A stretch of DNA of 18,693 nucleotides, from contig CAMPET010000003.1 in NCBI GenBank assembly GCA_946803715.1, forward strand, positions 1,133,676-1,152,368, read 5' to 3'. The notes beneath the pieces are model-generated. The model made no database searches, was not told the origin of the DNA, and saw nothing but the letters and a program-made list of their open reading frames with translations. The position numbers were made by a program, and so were the translations under genes. The stretch is from Beroe ovata (lineage: Eukaryota; Ctenophora; Nuda; Beroida; Beroidae). This document shows positions 7,301 through 15,368 of this stretch, one piece after another (within the stretch, counting starts at the first letter, position 1; each line of letters begins with the position of its first letter).

Positions 7301-10191
7301 CAATTTGCACGATTTTGAAATCGAAGGTTTCATCATGCCTGTGAATGGCAAGCATCACTACATCTTCATGTGTCATTATGTCGCTGATCCGCTCGTCGAA
7401 TGTCGGGATTGTCCCGATACGATCCCGTCCCTTGGGACGTGTATCATCCCGGCGAATCGGGATTTGGTGTGCGACGGCACATCACACTGTCTGGTAGACG
7501 AATGTGGGTGTGATGATGTGTTTCAATGTCGTGATAGAAGTGGGTGTATCGCTTTCCCTAACCTATGCGATGGGATTCTCGATTGTAGGGACGGGAGTGA
7601 TGAGAGTTTGTGCGAGGATAGCCGCGATTTTGTCTGCGGTGTCACATCATCACGTCGAGTTGTGTCATCGTTTCTGTGGTGTGGCGGCCATGACGTCATA
7701 TCACGTTTCTGTCATCCCGAGATTCAGATCGAATCTTGCGACGATGAAGCTTTCGTCTATCAGACCAAATCACCGCAGCTTGTAAACGCTCAAAAGTGTC
7801 TTGACATGCTAAAACAAGTTTCCATCAGCGGCTCTTTCGACAAAATCTGCCGTGCATTGTGCGCTGGTGAAACTATTTGCAACCTACCTTTCACTGACTT
7901 TAGAGAAGACGTTATCCAATGCAACGTAAACAATGAGTATGTCTTGTTTTCACAGATTTGTGACGGCCATATAAACTGTTCTAACGGGTTTGACGAGAGG
8001 AATTGTGACGGTCGGTTTTACTGCAGCGGCGGTAACGATCCTATGCCGGAGTGGGTATCGATTAAGCTGAAGTGTAACGGGTTCAGGAACTGTGATAACG
8101 GACTCGATGAATGCGGTGGAGATTGCCCCGATTCGTTTCGAAATTTCATCCAAAACACAAAACTGAAGCCTGTCGCTATCATACTGGGTTTAGCGATGGT
8201 ATATCTCAATGTTAAGCTCATCAAGCGATGTTGGCGGCGCGGAAATCCGAGGGAGCGTCTTTTTGACAACTCTGCGAGTTGGTTCCTTAAAATTCAGCTA
8301 GGTCTTTATAACCTCCTTGGTGTGGTCGTTTTGGGCGTTGCTCTGCTCAGCAAGAAGGACTATTGTGAAAAACATGACTTAGGTTGGAGGGCTGGTACCC
8401 CCTGCACCATCCTTGGGTTGGTTTTCATGGTATCGTACCACGGGTCAGCTATAATAATCGCTGTATTGGGTGCTTACCGGTGTTTGACGTTGTATACCTC
8501 ACGTGACTACGTCTCAGTGGTCAAATTGGTTTCCATATTCGCGGGTGTTGTCAATATTATCGCTGCAACTGTCCCGATTCTTCCAATTCCTGGAATTCGG
8601 GATATTTTCAGGAGCGAACTGCTGTTTGTGAACGAGATCCCGTTCATTTTCAGCAGGGATAAGTGGAAAAACATTGGTCATGTGACCAGTATTTACGGGG
8701 GATATTTCGTGAATAGGTCAAGTGATATTACCGTTGATCATATGTTACAAGACTTGCGCTCCATTACAACTAGCCCGGAGATTTTCGATAACACCGAAAT
8801 TGGGTTTTATGGGTTTCTCCCTCTTTGTATCCCAGATATTTTTGGGCTTCAGGATCATCAATGGAGGTTTAGGTTCGCATACCAGGGATTTATTGTACTC
8901 TGGACAATTTTCCTTGTGACAACCTTGGTCTTATTTACAAAGAAATTGGTAAGAACCGCGAAGGATTCAACTTCCGCACTTTCCCGTAGGAAAACTTTGG
9001 TTCACGGCGACTCAGTCAAACTTCCCGGCACATTCTCGGAGACCAATGTCGATTGTAACGATTGCATCGTCTCCAATACCGATGCTGTCCAATCCCTCCA
9101 AACCGCTGAAGTTACTCAACCTTCCAAACGGGAATTCCCCGCGCAACTATCATGTATGGATAAGTGTTCAGCAAAGAGACACTCAGTCCTCTCAACCATA
9201 TTTGAAGCGGACGTTTCCCGATGTAGTACTCCTACTGGCGCATTGCCAAATGTTGGGTTGGATTTGCCCCCTCCTTCTGACAATATTACCCCTACCCCTC
9301 CCCGGTCAAATTTGGCGGAAATTAACGACTGCACTCTCATTTTCCTACTATTTTTCGAGATGATCATGTGGATTTCCATCGTTTCTCTCAGCCAAATTCA
9401 CATTTTGGCGGGGACGAGGTCTTCCGTTTTTCAACTCGAGTTTTTCACCCTCGTCATCCTTCCACTCCGATCTGTCTTCAGTTCGGTGATTAGTCTTTGC
9501 CGAGTGGATAGAATAGTGGAGAGTGTCAATAAGAGAAGAGAGGAGAGGAGGAAGAGGTCTCGGCTCAAGAAAGGTCTAGATGAGATAAGTGCTCAGACAG
9601 TCGATGAAATAATTGCAGGGATGGAATGTGAATCTTCGGTTGACGGTCAGAGGCGGGCGGAAAATGCAGCGGTCATCAAGGCAGAAGCCATCCAGGAGAT
9701 TTTAAATCTGATCTGAGACTGTTGGTTCTGTGGGTTGCAGTTATGTTGTGTTATGATCGCTTTTGTGTATCAATGAAATGGTAGTATCACCAAGGCTGAT
9801 GTTCTGTCCAAAAGATTGATTCGTACTCACTACTTATTACCACAATTATGAAATGAAATAAGAACTAATCCAGGAAAAGAATATCCGCCTGACACCTTAT
9901 TTATTATTTTCTGATTTCCCATATACTCATTCATCTCATTTCAGCCCCGTCCGTGGAACTTTCTTTTGAAACGAAGGAGGAGATCAGTGGAATTCAACGT
10001 GAAGTTCAAAACATGACGGTGAGGACCAATTTTATTGCTTTCCTATTGCTTAGAACGAGGTTTTTTGGGGAATGTAACTTGCATTCCCCTAAAAAGACCT
10101 CATTCGCAAAGCTGCCAAATCAGATACTTATTCGTTTTTTCTGTCCTGTCTATTTATAAATCGGCGGTTTCAGAACCAATTGATGATCTAA
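573..10191 (+). CDS. PPFIBP: Liprin-beta-like scaffold protein, 3' part of gene (8 coding exons, 5' end outside window)
   Basis: Coding exons: 573-706, 901-1018, 1220-1319, 2251-2422, 5719-5907, 6355-6463, 9945-10018 and 10174-10191 (stop TAA 10189-10191). All junctions are GT-AG and every phase agrees, giving about 303 residues. Liprin-betas are cytoplasmic scaffolds with an N-terminal coiled coil and three tandem SAM domains. Present here are the end of SAM1 (LGIKHPLHVKKL), SAM2 (WLSDIGLPQY, then LTYQDLNVLKV and MRAIELLR) and SAM3 (WTHQNVKQWL, ESGIHGALI, then LLKIPSG and FNKLIG), followed by a basic tail (SRRKRKESNEWLNYVVPF) and the end IQREVQNMTNQLMI. The match to the beta subfamily rather than alpha rests on remembered family sequences: the SAM1 end, the SAM2 start and the post-SAM3 tail all fit beta. 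The coiled coil and the first part of SAM1 lie left of the window. Two introns hold other genes on the same strand. The last two exons are the least certain part. Confidence 0.85.
707..900 (+). other. Liprin intron, nothing notable
   Basis: An ordinary GT-AG intron of 194 bp. An open frame runs through it from a TTG at 799 into the next exon, but only the part from 901 on is coding. Confidence 0.75.
1320..2250 (+). other. Liprin intron (931 bp) with small inverted repeat and duplicated block
   Basis: GTGAGA donor and CCTCCCCAG acceptor. It contains a short inverted repeat TACTCAGT (1386-1393) with ACTGAGTA (1423-1430), a G7 run near 1440, and the duplication described separately. I see no coding exon in it. 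Confidence 0.7.
1839..2236. repeat. Direct duplication of about 200 bp joined at an unknown base (N at 2044)
   Basis: 1839-2043 and 2045 to about 2236 are near-identical (TTCATGAATCAACATT, GAGTTTCCACTCTAGAG, GAGTTGACTCTCTATTTTTG, then CCTTCCCAAT and CACGTCCCCAACACTCCCC). They differ at a few percent of positions, and each ends in ACTCCCCC-type pyrimidine repeats. Only the second copy leads into the SAM3 exon. The single N at the joint suggests a scaffold join of two alleles rather than a biological duplication. Confidence 0.85.
2251..2422 (+). CDS. PPFIBP: Liprin-beta exon, first half of SAM3
   Basis: The acceptor follows a long pyrimidine-rich tract (CCCTCCCCAG). One base completes a split Arg codon and the exon continues ECNFDPSYLNRAR, then WTHQNVKQWLSSNYFAEYTP and ESGIHGALI. 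It ends in phase 0 before GTAAGT at 2423. Liprin-beta SAM3 has the same order (NFEPNCLRRR ... WTNHRVMEWL ... GSGVHG). The domain stops abruptly after the GALI turn, and the missing C-terminal helices are found 3.3 kb downstream at 5719. The open frame seen upstream of 2251 is intronic and comes from CT-rich repeats. Confidence 0.88.
2423..5718 (+). other. Host intron of liprin containing a complete gene
   Basis: Donor GTAAGT after ...HGALI, acceptor CCCTATTTCAG before VKEPL, phase 0 at both ends. The 264 bp before the nested start codon include a triple CCTGGTAWTTGT repeat (about 2542-2577). After the nested stop, 5302-5718 is noncoding, with GTTT repeats near 5375-5395 and two copies of GAAAATGAGCAATG (near 5648 and 5666). 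Confidence 0.8.
2687..5301 (+). CDS. Unrecognised secreted protein, nested in liprin intron (818 aa, 2 exons)
   Basis: I do not recognise the family. The first ATG in frame is at 2687; the open frame extends a little further left only by reading a TTG as start. Exon 1 (2687-4826) ends in phase 1 before GTAAGA. Exon 2 (4985-5301) follows TCTCTTGCAG and stays in frame, giving 818 residues. Residues 1 to about 17 are a hydrophobic signal peptide (IFLLFLTLPLL). The rest has no clear membrane segment, looks mostly helical, has several N-glycosylation sequons, and has cysteine clusters C-x2-C-x2-C at residues 356-362 and CTPC at 596-599. Two stretches around residues 260-290 and 440-470 align loosely (LQWIFLP...DC, LWWVSTN...NC) and may be repeats. 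Exon 2 adds a strongly basic tail (KKTKKRKKIRK). Without splicing the frame stops at 4891 (734 aa) and lacks that tail. The whole gene lies in the intron that splits liprin SAM3, same strand. Confidence 0.75.
5719..6463 (+). CDS. PPFIBP: Liprin-beta exons, second half of SAM3 and basic tail
   Basis: 5719-5907 (63 codons, phase 0 at both ends) follows CCCTATTTCAG. It supplies the SAM3 remainder with LLKIPSG and FETSFNKLIG, equivalent to LLNIPPN and ATHFNLLIG in liprin-beta. 6355-6463 follows GTCCAATTCAG and encodes FKGRRSLQNSLSRRKRKE then WLNYVVPF, equivalent to the SNFGNLRKKKQEDGEEYVCPM region. It ends with one base before GTGAGT at 6464. Reading through that donor would stop near 6583, so an alternative shorter C-terminus by intron retention is possible. 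The intron between these two exons (5908-6354) holds a GC-rich hairpin cluster. Confidence 0.8.
5908..6354 (+). other. Liprin intron with CGCG-rich hairpins
   Basis: A GT-AG intron (GTAGGT ... AATTCAG). Its middle is unlike its flanks, with many GCGC runs and nested inverted repeats. No exon is seen. Confidence 0.7.
5994..6120. repeat. CGCG-rich inverted-repeat cluster
   Basis: GACGCAAT (5994-6001) pairs with ATTGCGTC (6019-6026). GTCGCGCGCATT (6024-6035) pairs with AATGCGCGCGAC (6066-6077), with inner TTCTGGA/TCCAGAA arms. A GCGCGCGCC-type run follows to about 6120. Possibly the remnant of a non-autonomous inverted-repeat element. Confidence 0.6.
6464..9944 (+). other. Host intron of liprin containing the 7TM receptor gene
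   Basis: Donor GATG|GTGAGT, acceptor TCTCATTTCAG. The 562 bp before the receptor start are AT-rich noncoding sequence; an acceptor-like site (TTACTTTTCATAG, AG at 6994-6995) lies 30 bp before the receptor ATG and could end a 5' UTR intron. After the receptor stop, 9717-9944 is noncoding. Confidence 0.65.
7026..9716 (+). CDS. 7TM receptor with LDL-receptor class A repeats, nested in liprin intron (896 aa)
   Basis: Single-exon gene. A signal peptide probably starts at the internal Met of MNALYCYVLLLASFG (residue 23). The ectodomain carries LDLa modules: a partial one near residues 128-162, a canonical one at about 164-196 (CDGILDCRDGSDESLC), and others at about 296-327 (CDGHINCSNGFDERNC) and 330-366. 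Seven hydrophobic segments follow at roughly 379-400, 419-440, 457-489, 498-520, 617-640, 768-790 and 802-824. The rhodopsin-like TM3/second-loop cysteines are present (GTPC near 459, LPLC near 603). The DRY position reads YRC, and the TM7 NPxxY position is LPLRSVF. The third intracellular loop is long (about 125 residues) and rich in Ser, Thr and Pro; the tail is basic. LDLa-bearing class A receptors include GRL101-like and RXFP types; no leucine-rich repeats are visible here. Ligand and G protein are unknown. It sits on the same strand inside liprin intron 6464-9944. Confidence 0.85.
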   Translation: MNPFCSIYEYLKFMKSQPIACRMNALYCYVLLLASFGLVSLTQLEVKVLIPLLEETKCSAAKNSTVINTDDQSHVQFNFTDLISGGDGGMNANLHDFEIEGFIMPVNGKHHYIFMCHYVADPLVECRDCPDTIPSLGTCIIPANRDLVCDGTSHCLVDECGCDDVFQCRDRSGCIAFPNLCDGILDCRDGSDESLCEDSRDFVCGVTSSRRVVSSFLWCGGHDVISRFCHPEIQIESCDDEAFVYQTKSPQLVNAQKCLDMLKQVSISGSFDKICRALCAGETICNLPFTDFREDVIQCNVNNEYVLFSQICDGHINCSNGFDERNCDGRFYCSGGNDPMPEWVSIKLKCNGFRNCDNGLDECGGDCPDSFRNFIQNTKLKPVAIILGLAMVYLNVKLIKRCWRRGNPRERLFDNSASWFLKIQLGLYNLLGVVVLGVALLSKKDYCEKHDLGWRAGTPCTILGLVFMVSYHGSAIIIAVLGAYRCLTLYTSRDYVSVVKLVSIFAGVVNIIAATVPILPIPGIRDIFRSELLFVNEIPFIFSRDKWKNIGHVTSIYGGYFVNRSSDITVDHMLQDLRSITTSPEIFDNTEIGFYGFLPLCIPDIFGLQDHQWRFRFAYQGFIVLWTIFLVTTLVLFTKKLVRTAKDSTSALSRRKTLVHGDSVKLPGTFSETNVDCNDCIVSNTDAVQSLQTAEVTQPSKREFPAQLSCMDKCSAKRHSVLSTIFEADVSRCSTPTGALPNVGLDLPPPSDNITPTPPRSNLAEINDCTLIFLLFFEMIMWISIVSLSQIHILAGTRSSVFQLEFFTLVILPLRSVFSSVISLCRVDRIVESVNKRREERRKRSRLKKGLDEISAQTVDEIIAGMECESSVDGQRRAENAAVIKAEAIQEILNLI
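9945..10191 (+). CDS. PPFIBP: Liprin-beta terminal coding exons
   Basis: 9945-10018 follows CTCATTTCAG, starts with two bases that complete the split codon left at 6463, and ends in phase 0 before GTGAGG. 10174-10191 follows GGTTTCAG and codes only five residues before TAA. The joined end IQREVQNMTNQLMI resembles the vertebrate liprin-beta segment with SEGINNLTHML. This homology is short, so assignment to liprin rather than to an exon of another gene rests mainly on matching phases and order. The stop codon overlaps an AATAAA (10190-10195), and further AATAAA copies are at 10370 and 10387. Confidence 0.62.
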
Positions 10192-11174
10192 TAAAATCTG
10201 CCAATGGTAGGTCAATAAGTGTGGGTGATAGTAGAGTTATTTTGATTGCTACCAGTTTCTTGATTGTAACAGTTCAACCACCACTCTTTGTCGCTGCTGC
10301 CGTACTCGCCAATATGGTCCCTTTTTACGAGATTTTTCGCTCAAGTTGGAGACCTTCCTCTCAAACTGAAATAAAATTTGAGACTGAATAAAAATGATTA
10401 TAAAGAAATGTGACCACTGACCGTCCATAGTCGGTATAATCAATGATTGGACCACTGCAAGAGACGACTTTGATACTTTCTGAATCAAAATAATATTTTG
10501 TGCGAAAAATCCTTCATTTGAATTTGGTGCAAATGCAACTGCATATTCATGATCGCGATTTTAGCCGCGCCCTGCTTTCTACCTCGAAGTCAAATGCTGC
10601 TAAAAGTTCCAAAATTGGTTTAATTTGCGACTTATAAATATAATAGAGGATAAAAAATCATTATCTATTGTCCCCCCCCCCTTTTGGGCGGCACGGTGTC
10701 TATTCATGATCCACCCTGATTTTAGAGAACTCTCCAAGTATTGGACATCGAGTGTGAGAGTACAGTGTGAGTGAGCGTGAGTGTGAACAATTGTGTGTGT
10801 GTGTGTGTGATTGTGTGCGCTGGGAATTAACAAGCCGATGTCTCATGGAAAATTAAATCCTGACTATTAATCGCTGGGAATGTTTTCTCAATCAACCAAG
10901 CATGCCATGGCCAACCCCATTAAACATTATTTAAATTTTGTGTTTTTGCCAAAATATCTTCTTGAATGTAAATCTATTATATTGATCTCCATGAATCAAT
11001 CTTCTCCATCATATAGCTTTCGAAATCATCGACATAATTCTTTTCGATATTTTGCAGCTCACCATAATGACTTATCTTTGATCTTAAAGACCTATCTGAT
11101 AAAGTTGAAGACTCGACTATTGTTATGACCAACTTGATAAATACTTTCAGTTACCTTATCAATATCATCATGTA
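10192..11174. other. 3' flank of liprin gene and intergenic spacer with microsatellites
   Basis: Poly(A) signals AATAAA at 10190, 10370 and 10387 fit the end of the liprin transcript. Further right are a run of ten C (10672-10681) and a GTGAG/TG microsatellite (about 10751-10818, with a pure TG tract at 10792-10809). Open frames here are short, AT-rich and unconvincing. Confidence 0.6.
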
Positions 11175-11460
11175 TTAAGTCAGCAACTGAGCTTCTCGTG
11201 CCACCTCGTGATATGAAAACATCAGCTGCAGAGAGTCTTCATTTTCCAAGCCCATGCATTCTGATGCACAATTCTCATCACCTTGCACTCTCACTGCTAC
11301 AACTGATACTCATACATACCCTCTGCTTTTCACACTGACAGTGACAAAACCTCACCACTTACCTTTCCAGGTATTATTGAGTGGGTCAGAAGAAGAGGAA
11401 AAATGATCGATACCCGGATGATGATGATCATTATGATATTTTGAGTCTAATTTAAATCTT
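11175..11460 (-). CDS. Candidate 3' end of an unrecognised gene (two exons, partial)
   Basis: On the minus strand, 11293-11175 follows the acceptor GTTGTAGCAG and encodes RVQGDENCASECMGLE then MFSYHEVAREAQLLT, ending at TAA (11177-11175). The preceding exon would end at 11363 (...DPLNNTWK plus one base) before GTAAGT. The phases match, and the 69-bp intron is like those of the neighbouring OATP gene. The upstream limit of that exon is unclear: the frame is open to about 11460 (HHHPGIDHFSSSSDP). No family is recognised and no upstream exon was found before the OATP 3' end at 12629. The amino-acid composition looks like protein rather than noise, but the call could be chance. Confidence 0.3.
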
Positions 11461-12628
11461 AATAAACAGAAAGAGCGATTACAGTAACAATGACAATGCA
11501 AACAGTAACGTATAAGTATAACATTTAATTATCTAGTGGAAACTTTTTTCATTTTTGAAATGTTAAGATGACACAACAACGCAGATGTACCAAACATTAT
11601 CGATAATATTCACATTGTGTGTGGATTACATGAAATTATCGTGCGTGCAAATAGTAACTTCAAGTTGAATTGAATTTGGACTTTCAAGTTTCAGTGGAAC
11701 TTAATAAAAATCTCAAACTGTGAGTTACTGTACAGGTACCTACTGCGCTAGTGCACTGGTACTTGTAGAGCGTCATATCGTGCCACTTTATTTTGCTCTT
11801 AGTCTTAGTCAGACTCAGAGCATCAATCATGTATCTTGGTATCTCTAGAGAACAGCCAAACAGTTCGTTGTGTTCCCCAATCCCATGAAGCGTGACCCAA
11901 ATCTGATCTTTCAATCGCGCGCCTTCATCGATGGTCGATGAAGTGTTCCCGCGCTGCGTGACCCAAATACTCCGCGCGCGCTGCGCGTCTCTACGACTTT
12001 TCAGTTCACTGAGTAGAACAGGGGCGCGCAACGTGTGCACATCGATGAAGGCTCTAGCGTGGCGCGACATGTGACAAACAGTTTACATTACGCCGACGCG
12101 ACGCGTCGCGTCGAGTCGGCGTAAAAGCTGTTTGTCACATGTCGCGCCACGCTAGCGACGTTCATGTTATCTAACGATTTGCATCGGGCGATGCCAGACC
12201 GCTGATTCGTCTGTCTGAGGCTGAGATCGAGAATAAGTTTGCGCCGCGCGCGCAAAACGTAATTCTCGACAGAATTACGATCGACAACAAATATTCACCT
12301 ATTCTATATGTTCGCGCGTGCGGCCAGCGGCGTGACCGGACACAAACTTGCAAGCAACACCCGCGCCGCGCGGTTCAGTTTCAGGGTGGATAATGAATTC
12401 TCATTTCTCAACTGCATCATTTACCGATCAGTGACCTCACAAAATAATTTTAGCTTTTCAATGTTCGATTAGTTGACAATATGTTAACTGAATAACTGGT
12501 TAACACCTTCTATTTTGCAATGTGCATTACAGCCTCTAGTAAAACCAATTGTTTACATTTAACAGGATTGAAACCATCATTCACATAAGTTGGAGTCTTG
12601 TATCATTATGGAATCTTGTATTAAACCA
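11461..12628. other. Spacer downstream of OATP, with CGCG-rich palindromic island
   Basis: Bases 11461-11860 are AT-rich with no recognised gene. Bases 11890-12370 are dense in CGCG motifs, inverted repeats, and two copies of GCGTGACCCAAAT (near 11889 and 11958). A 128-codon minus-strand frame over 11684-12070 starts inside a palindrome arm and has no recognisable domain, so I do not call it a gene. Confidence 0.5.
12054..12155. repeat. Long GC-rich hairpin with 28-bp perfect outer arms
   Basis: 12054-12081 (CTAGCGTGGCGCGACATGTG...) is the exact reverse complement of 12128-12155. Inside, TTACGCCGAC (12088-12097) pairs with GTCGGCGTAA (12115-12124), and the centre holds GCGACGCGTCGC. The whole 102 bp can fold into one nearly continuous stem. 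Confidence 0.92.
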
Positions 12629-15368
12629 TTATGTTGACTTTGCCTCAATAGCATCAAATTCTTTATCTTTACATTCACAGTTTGTCTTGACATTATCTTC
12701 AACTGGAAAAGTCCACCAGCACAATCCATATGAAATACATTTAACTACTTTAACTGCCAGTGAGACTAGAATAAATAGCATCAGGAACCTGAAATGGTTT
12801 GTCATGTGGGCTATGCTCTCAAAATCTTCTTTATTATTGTTAACCCTCTCTATTTGCATCTCAATCTTTTGATATTTCATTGGTGCAACAATATCATGTA
12901 TTACCTTTCAATATCATAGATCCAGCAGAATCCCTGTTTACCACTATCACTTTGTCTCCAGACTGTACAGGTTATATCGAAAAGAGATCCAAAAATTAGA
13001 GGTGCTGGTAATTTTCCAAACATTCTTGTTGCACCAGATATCAGTCCTTGTGTTGCTGTTCTATCACTTTCAGACACAATTCTTTGGCTTACTATAGCAT
13101 GTGCTGGGAAACCAGTGAAATTAACTATTAACCCAGCTAGCCACAGTGTCATAGAAAGCCACATCCTATCTGCACAATGTTTTTTACATTTTCCAGGCAA
13201 TGCTGTGGTAGTTTTAGTGCAGGAACATTGTCTATATATCTTGACCTTGAAAAAAGGGCATCAGCTTTTTATTTCTACTGGAAAGGTCATAATTTTGTAT
13301 GATAAAATCTTGCATTTTACCTGGGATGAGTCTTCTATAGGTTCCGCAGCCTTGCAACCAGCATGGCATGGTGAAAAATAGGTTACATCATCATCACATA
13401 CTGGTTGATAGACATCGGTAGTGCATGAACAGTCAATATTGCAGGCATGAGAAACATTAGCTCTGAAAATCAGAAATTTAACACAATCACACTCTACATT
13501 AGGATCATGCCCTTCAAAACATGCTGTTACTTACTGTGATAGCTCATTGCCAGTAGGGTATGGCAAATCAACTCCTGCATGTTGATTTGGGGAGCAGCGG
13601 GCTAAAAATGCACCAATAATAAGTGGAGTGGAGATTATGGATAAGAAGAAATACACCAGCATCAACTTCTTTGCTGAAATTAATGTATATTATGTTAATT
13701 TAACAGCTGTTCTAACTGGAAGCAATAATTGATCTATGATTACAGTTTGGTGAGATGAGAGATCCATTATACTACCCTACCATGCCAGTGTTTTCGCCTG
13801 ATGAAAATAGCTCCTGGAACAAGACCAAGTAAGAAGCCACCAATATTTACCACCCCAAGTAGTTTTGTGGTATAGGAGACATCCAATCTATGGAGAGTAT
13901 GAGTTTTCTTTTTTCCTAGGTGCCAATCAATGTAATACATGCTTAATGGTACCTACTAACAAAAATTACCTGTAGAGCATGGAGAATATTTTTGGTAAAA
14001 AGGGTACAACTGAATAATCAAGATAGAGACATATATCCCCAATCACAAGGAAAATCAGTGCTTTGTTCTTCAACATCCTCATAAAAGTGGGTATCATTTC
14101 CTTAATCATGTCTTTCATTGAGCGACCCAGTTCATTCTGTTTTTCACCAGCTGTGGTTACACCTCGTTTTATTTTGTCCTCTAAAACAGCCTGTGATAGA
14201 ATGATTTACATATGATCCCTGCATATATGTAAGATACCTATCTGCTCTTCTATAGGTAATGAATTCACGTGACTAACCTTAGCACTTGTCATATGTCTGG
14301 GAAACAAGGATATCATTGAGCTCCCTAGAAGTAGCACAAGCCCTGGAATCAGCATTCCCAGCCACCAATTTCCGACCCAACCTCTGCTGTTATGCATTGT
14401 CATCCCCTTTGGAGGGTCTAGCGTGACATACATAGACAGGAAGTAGCCTCCAAGGAGTAGTGATGCGGGATATCCGAGGATAGAAACAATATAGATCAGT
14501 GAAATAGCTATTCCAAACTGTCTCTGTTTGTATATCTCATCCAGATATGTGCTTCCTGCAATTCCAGGGGGTGTAGCACCAATGCCTTGGAGCACGGAGC
14601 CAGCAATAAATAGCCAATACAGTCTGTGATTCCGATCAGCCAATGCAGCATAGGATTCATCATTGTCACTTTCAGTTTCACTGGAACATGTTGCGTATGC
14701 GATATTCTCGTTAGTCTTTAATTCTGGCTTGGGGTACTGAAAATGATCTTTTTTATTATAGCAGCCCTTCAAATCAGTGAGAGGCTTTGATAAGGGAAAA
14801 GGGGTGAACTTGCCTCGGCAAAGGCAGTTGCTAGGACTGGTAGAATTGATGCAATGGCTGCAGTGACTGCTCCAATGCCCATCCATCTTACTTTCCTTGC
14901 ACTACAGAAATTGGCGAGGAACAGGGCTGCAATCATCCCAGAGATGTCATTTATAACCAGGATAAGACCTGTTAGCAATTATAGATCCGGTCATAAATGC
15001 GTTACCAATGCCTACAAAATAGAGATAACCTATAGAATAATCAATGCTCACCGGCTTGTTTGCCATTAAGGTTGAACACCGATTCCAAGGTGGGTAGAAC
15101 TGTTCCGAATATGGTTATTGAGAACACCAGAAAAAATGAATTGAAAGCATGAACGGTCGTAAATACATTTGGTCTGTTGAAAATCTGAAAGATACCATTA
15201 TCCATACCCTATTTAACAATAAGACTAAGACGTTGCTTCATCAAGAATATGTATTCAGACTACCTTCAAAAATGATGGTCGCCAAGAAAAAACTCCCATC
15301 TGAGTCATGTTCTTGTCCTCGATGTCATCCATCAGCTCTGTGACGTTGCTCTTCTCCCCTTCAGCCAT
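12629..15368 (-). CDS. SLCO: Organic anion transporter (OATP/SLCO family), 10 coding exons, 653 aa
   Basis: Exons in order of transcription: 15368-15264, 15184-15052, 14968-14814, 14736-14278, 14190-13970, 13887-13781, 13673-13535, 13462-13321, 13245-12905, 12788-12629. The phases agree and total 1962 nt. OATPs are 12-TM plasma-membrane carriers for amphipathic organic anions. The start is the ATG in AACATGG at 15368. Family marks seen: FSWRPSFLKIFNRPNVF before TM1; LPTLESVFNL and KQAGLILVINDI (TM1-2); the GIGATPPGIAGSTYLDE loop; the OATP signature as NSRGWVGNWWLGMLIPG (family pattern DxRWVGAWWxGFL, here with an added Gly and Asn for Ala); and CSPNQHAGV, then a Kazal-like cysteine loop (CNIDCSCTTDVYQPVC, FSPCHAGC) between TM9 and TM10. 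Length is normal for the family. Introns are 75-116 bp except 541-bp-scale gaps are absent; the intron between exons 3 and 4 is GC-AG. The C-terminus after TM12 is short. Confidence 0.95.
14737..14813 (-). other. GC-AG intron of the OATP gene (77 bp)
   Basis: The donor reads GAG|GCAAGT and the acceptor CATTTTCAG|TACC on the minus strand. The flanking exons are in different frames, so removal is required to join KVRWMGIGAV...AFAE to YPKPELKTNEN. GCAAGT is the common form of the minor GC donor class. Confidence 0.85.

Noticed and set aside
11171-11335. Plus-strand open stretch after ACTTTCAG near 11150
   Set aside because: It is antisense to a better-supported minus-strand exon pair and lacks a partner exon.
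11684-12070. Minus-strand frame of 128 codons
   Set aside because: It begins in a palindrome arm within a CGCG-rich repeat island and shows no domain; a long frame is expected where stop codons are rare.
14737-14886. Alternative N-terminus upstream of OATP exon 4 (GKFTPFPLSKP...)
   Set aside because: This is the GC-AG intron read in frame; using it would drop TM1-TM2, which are encoded by exons 2 and 3.
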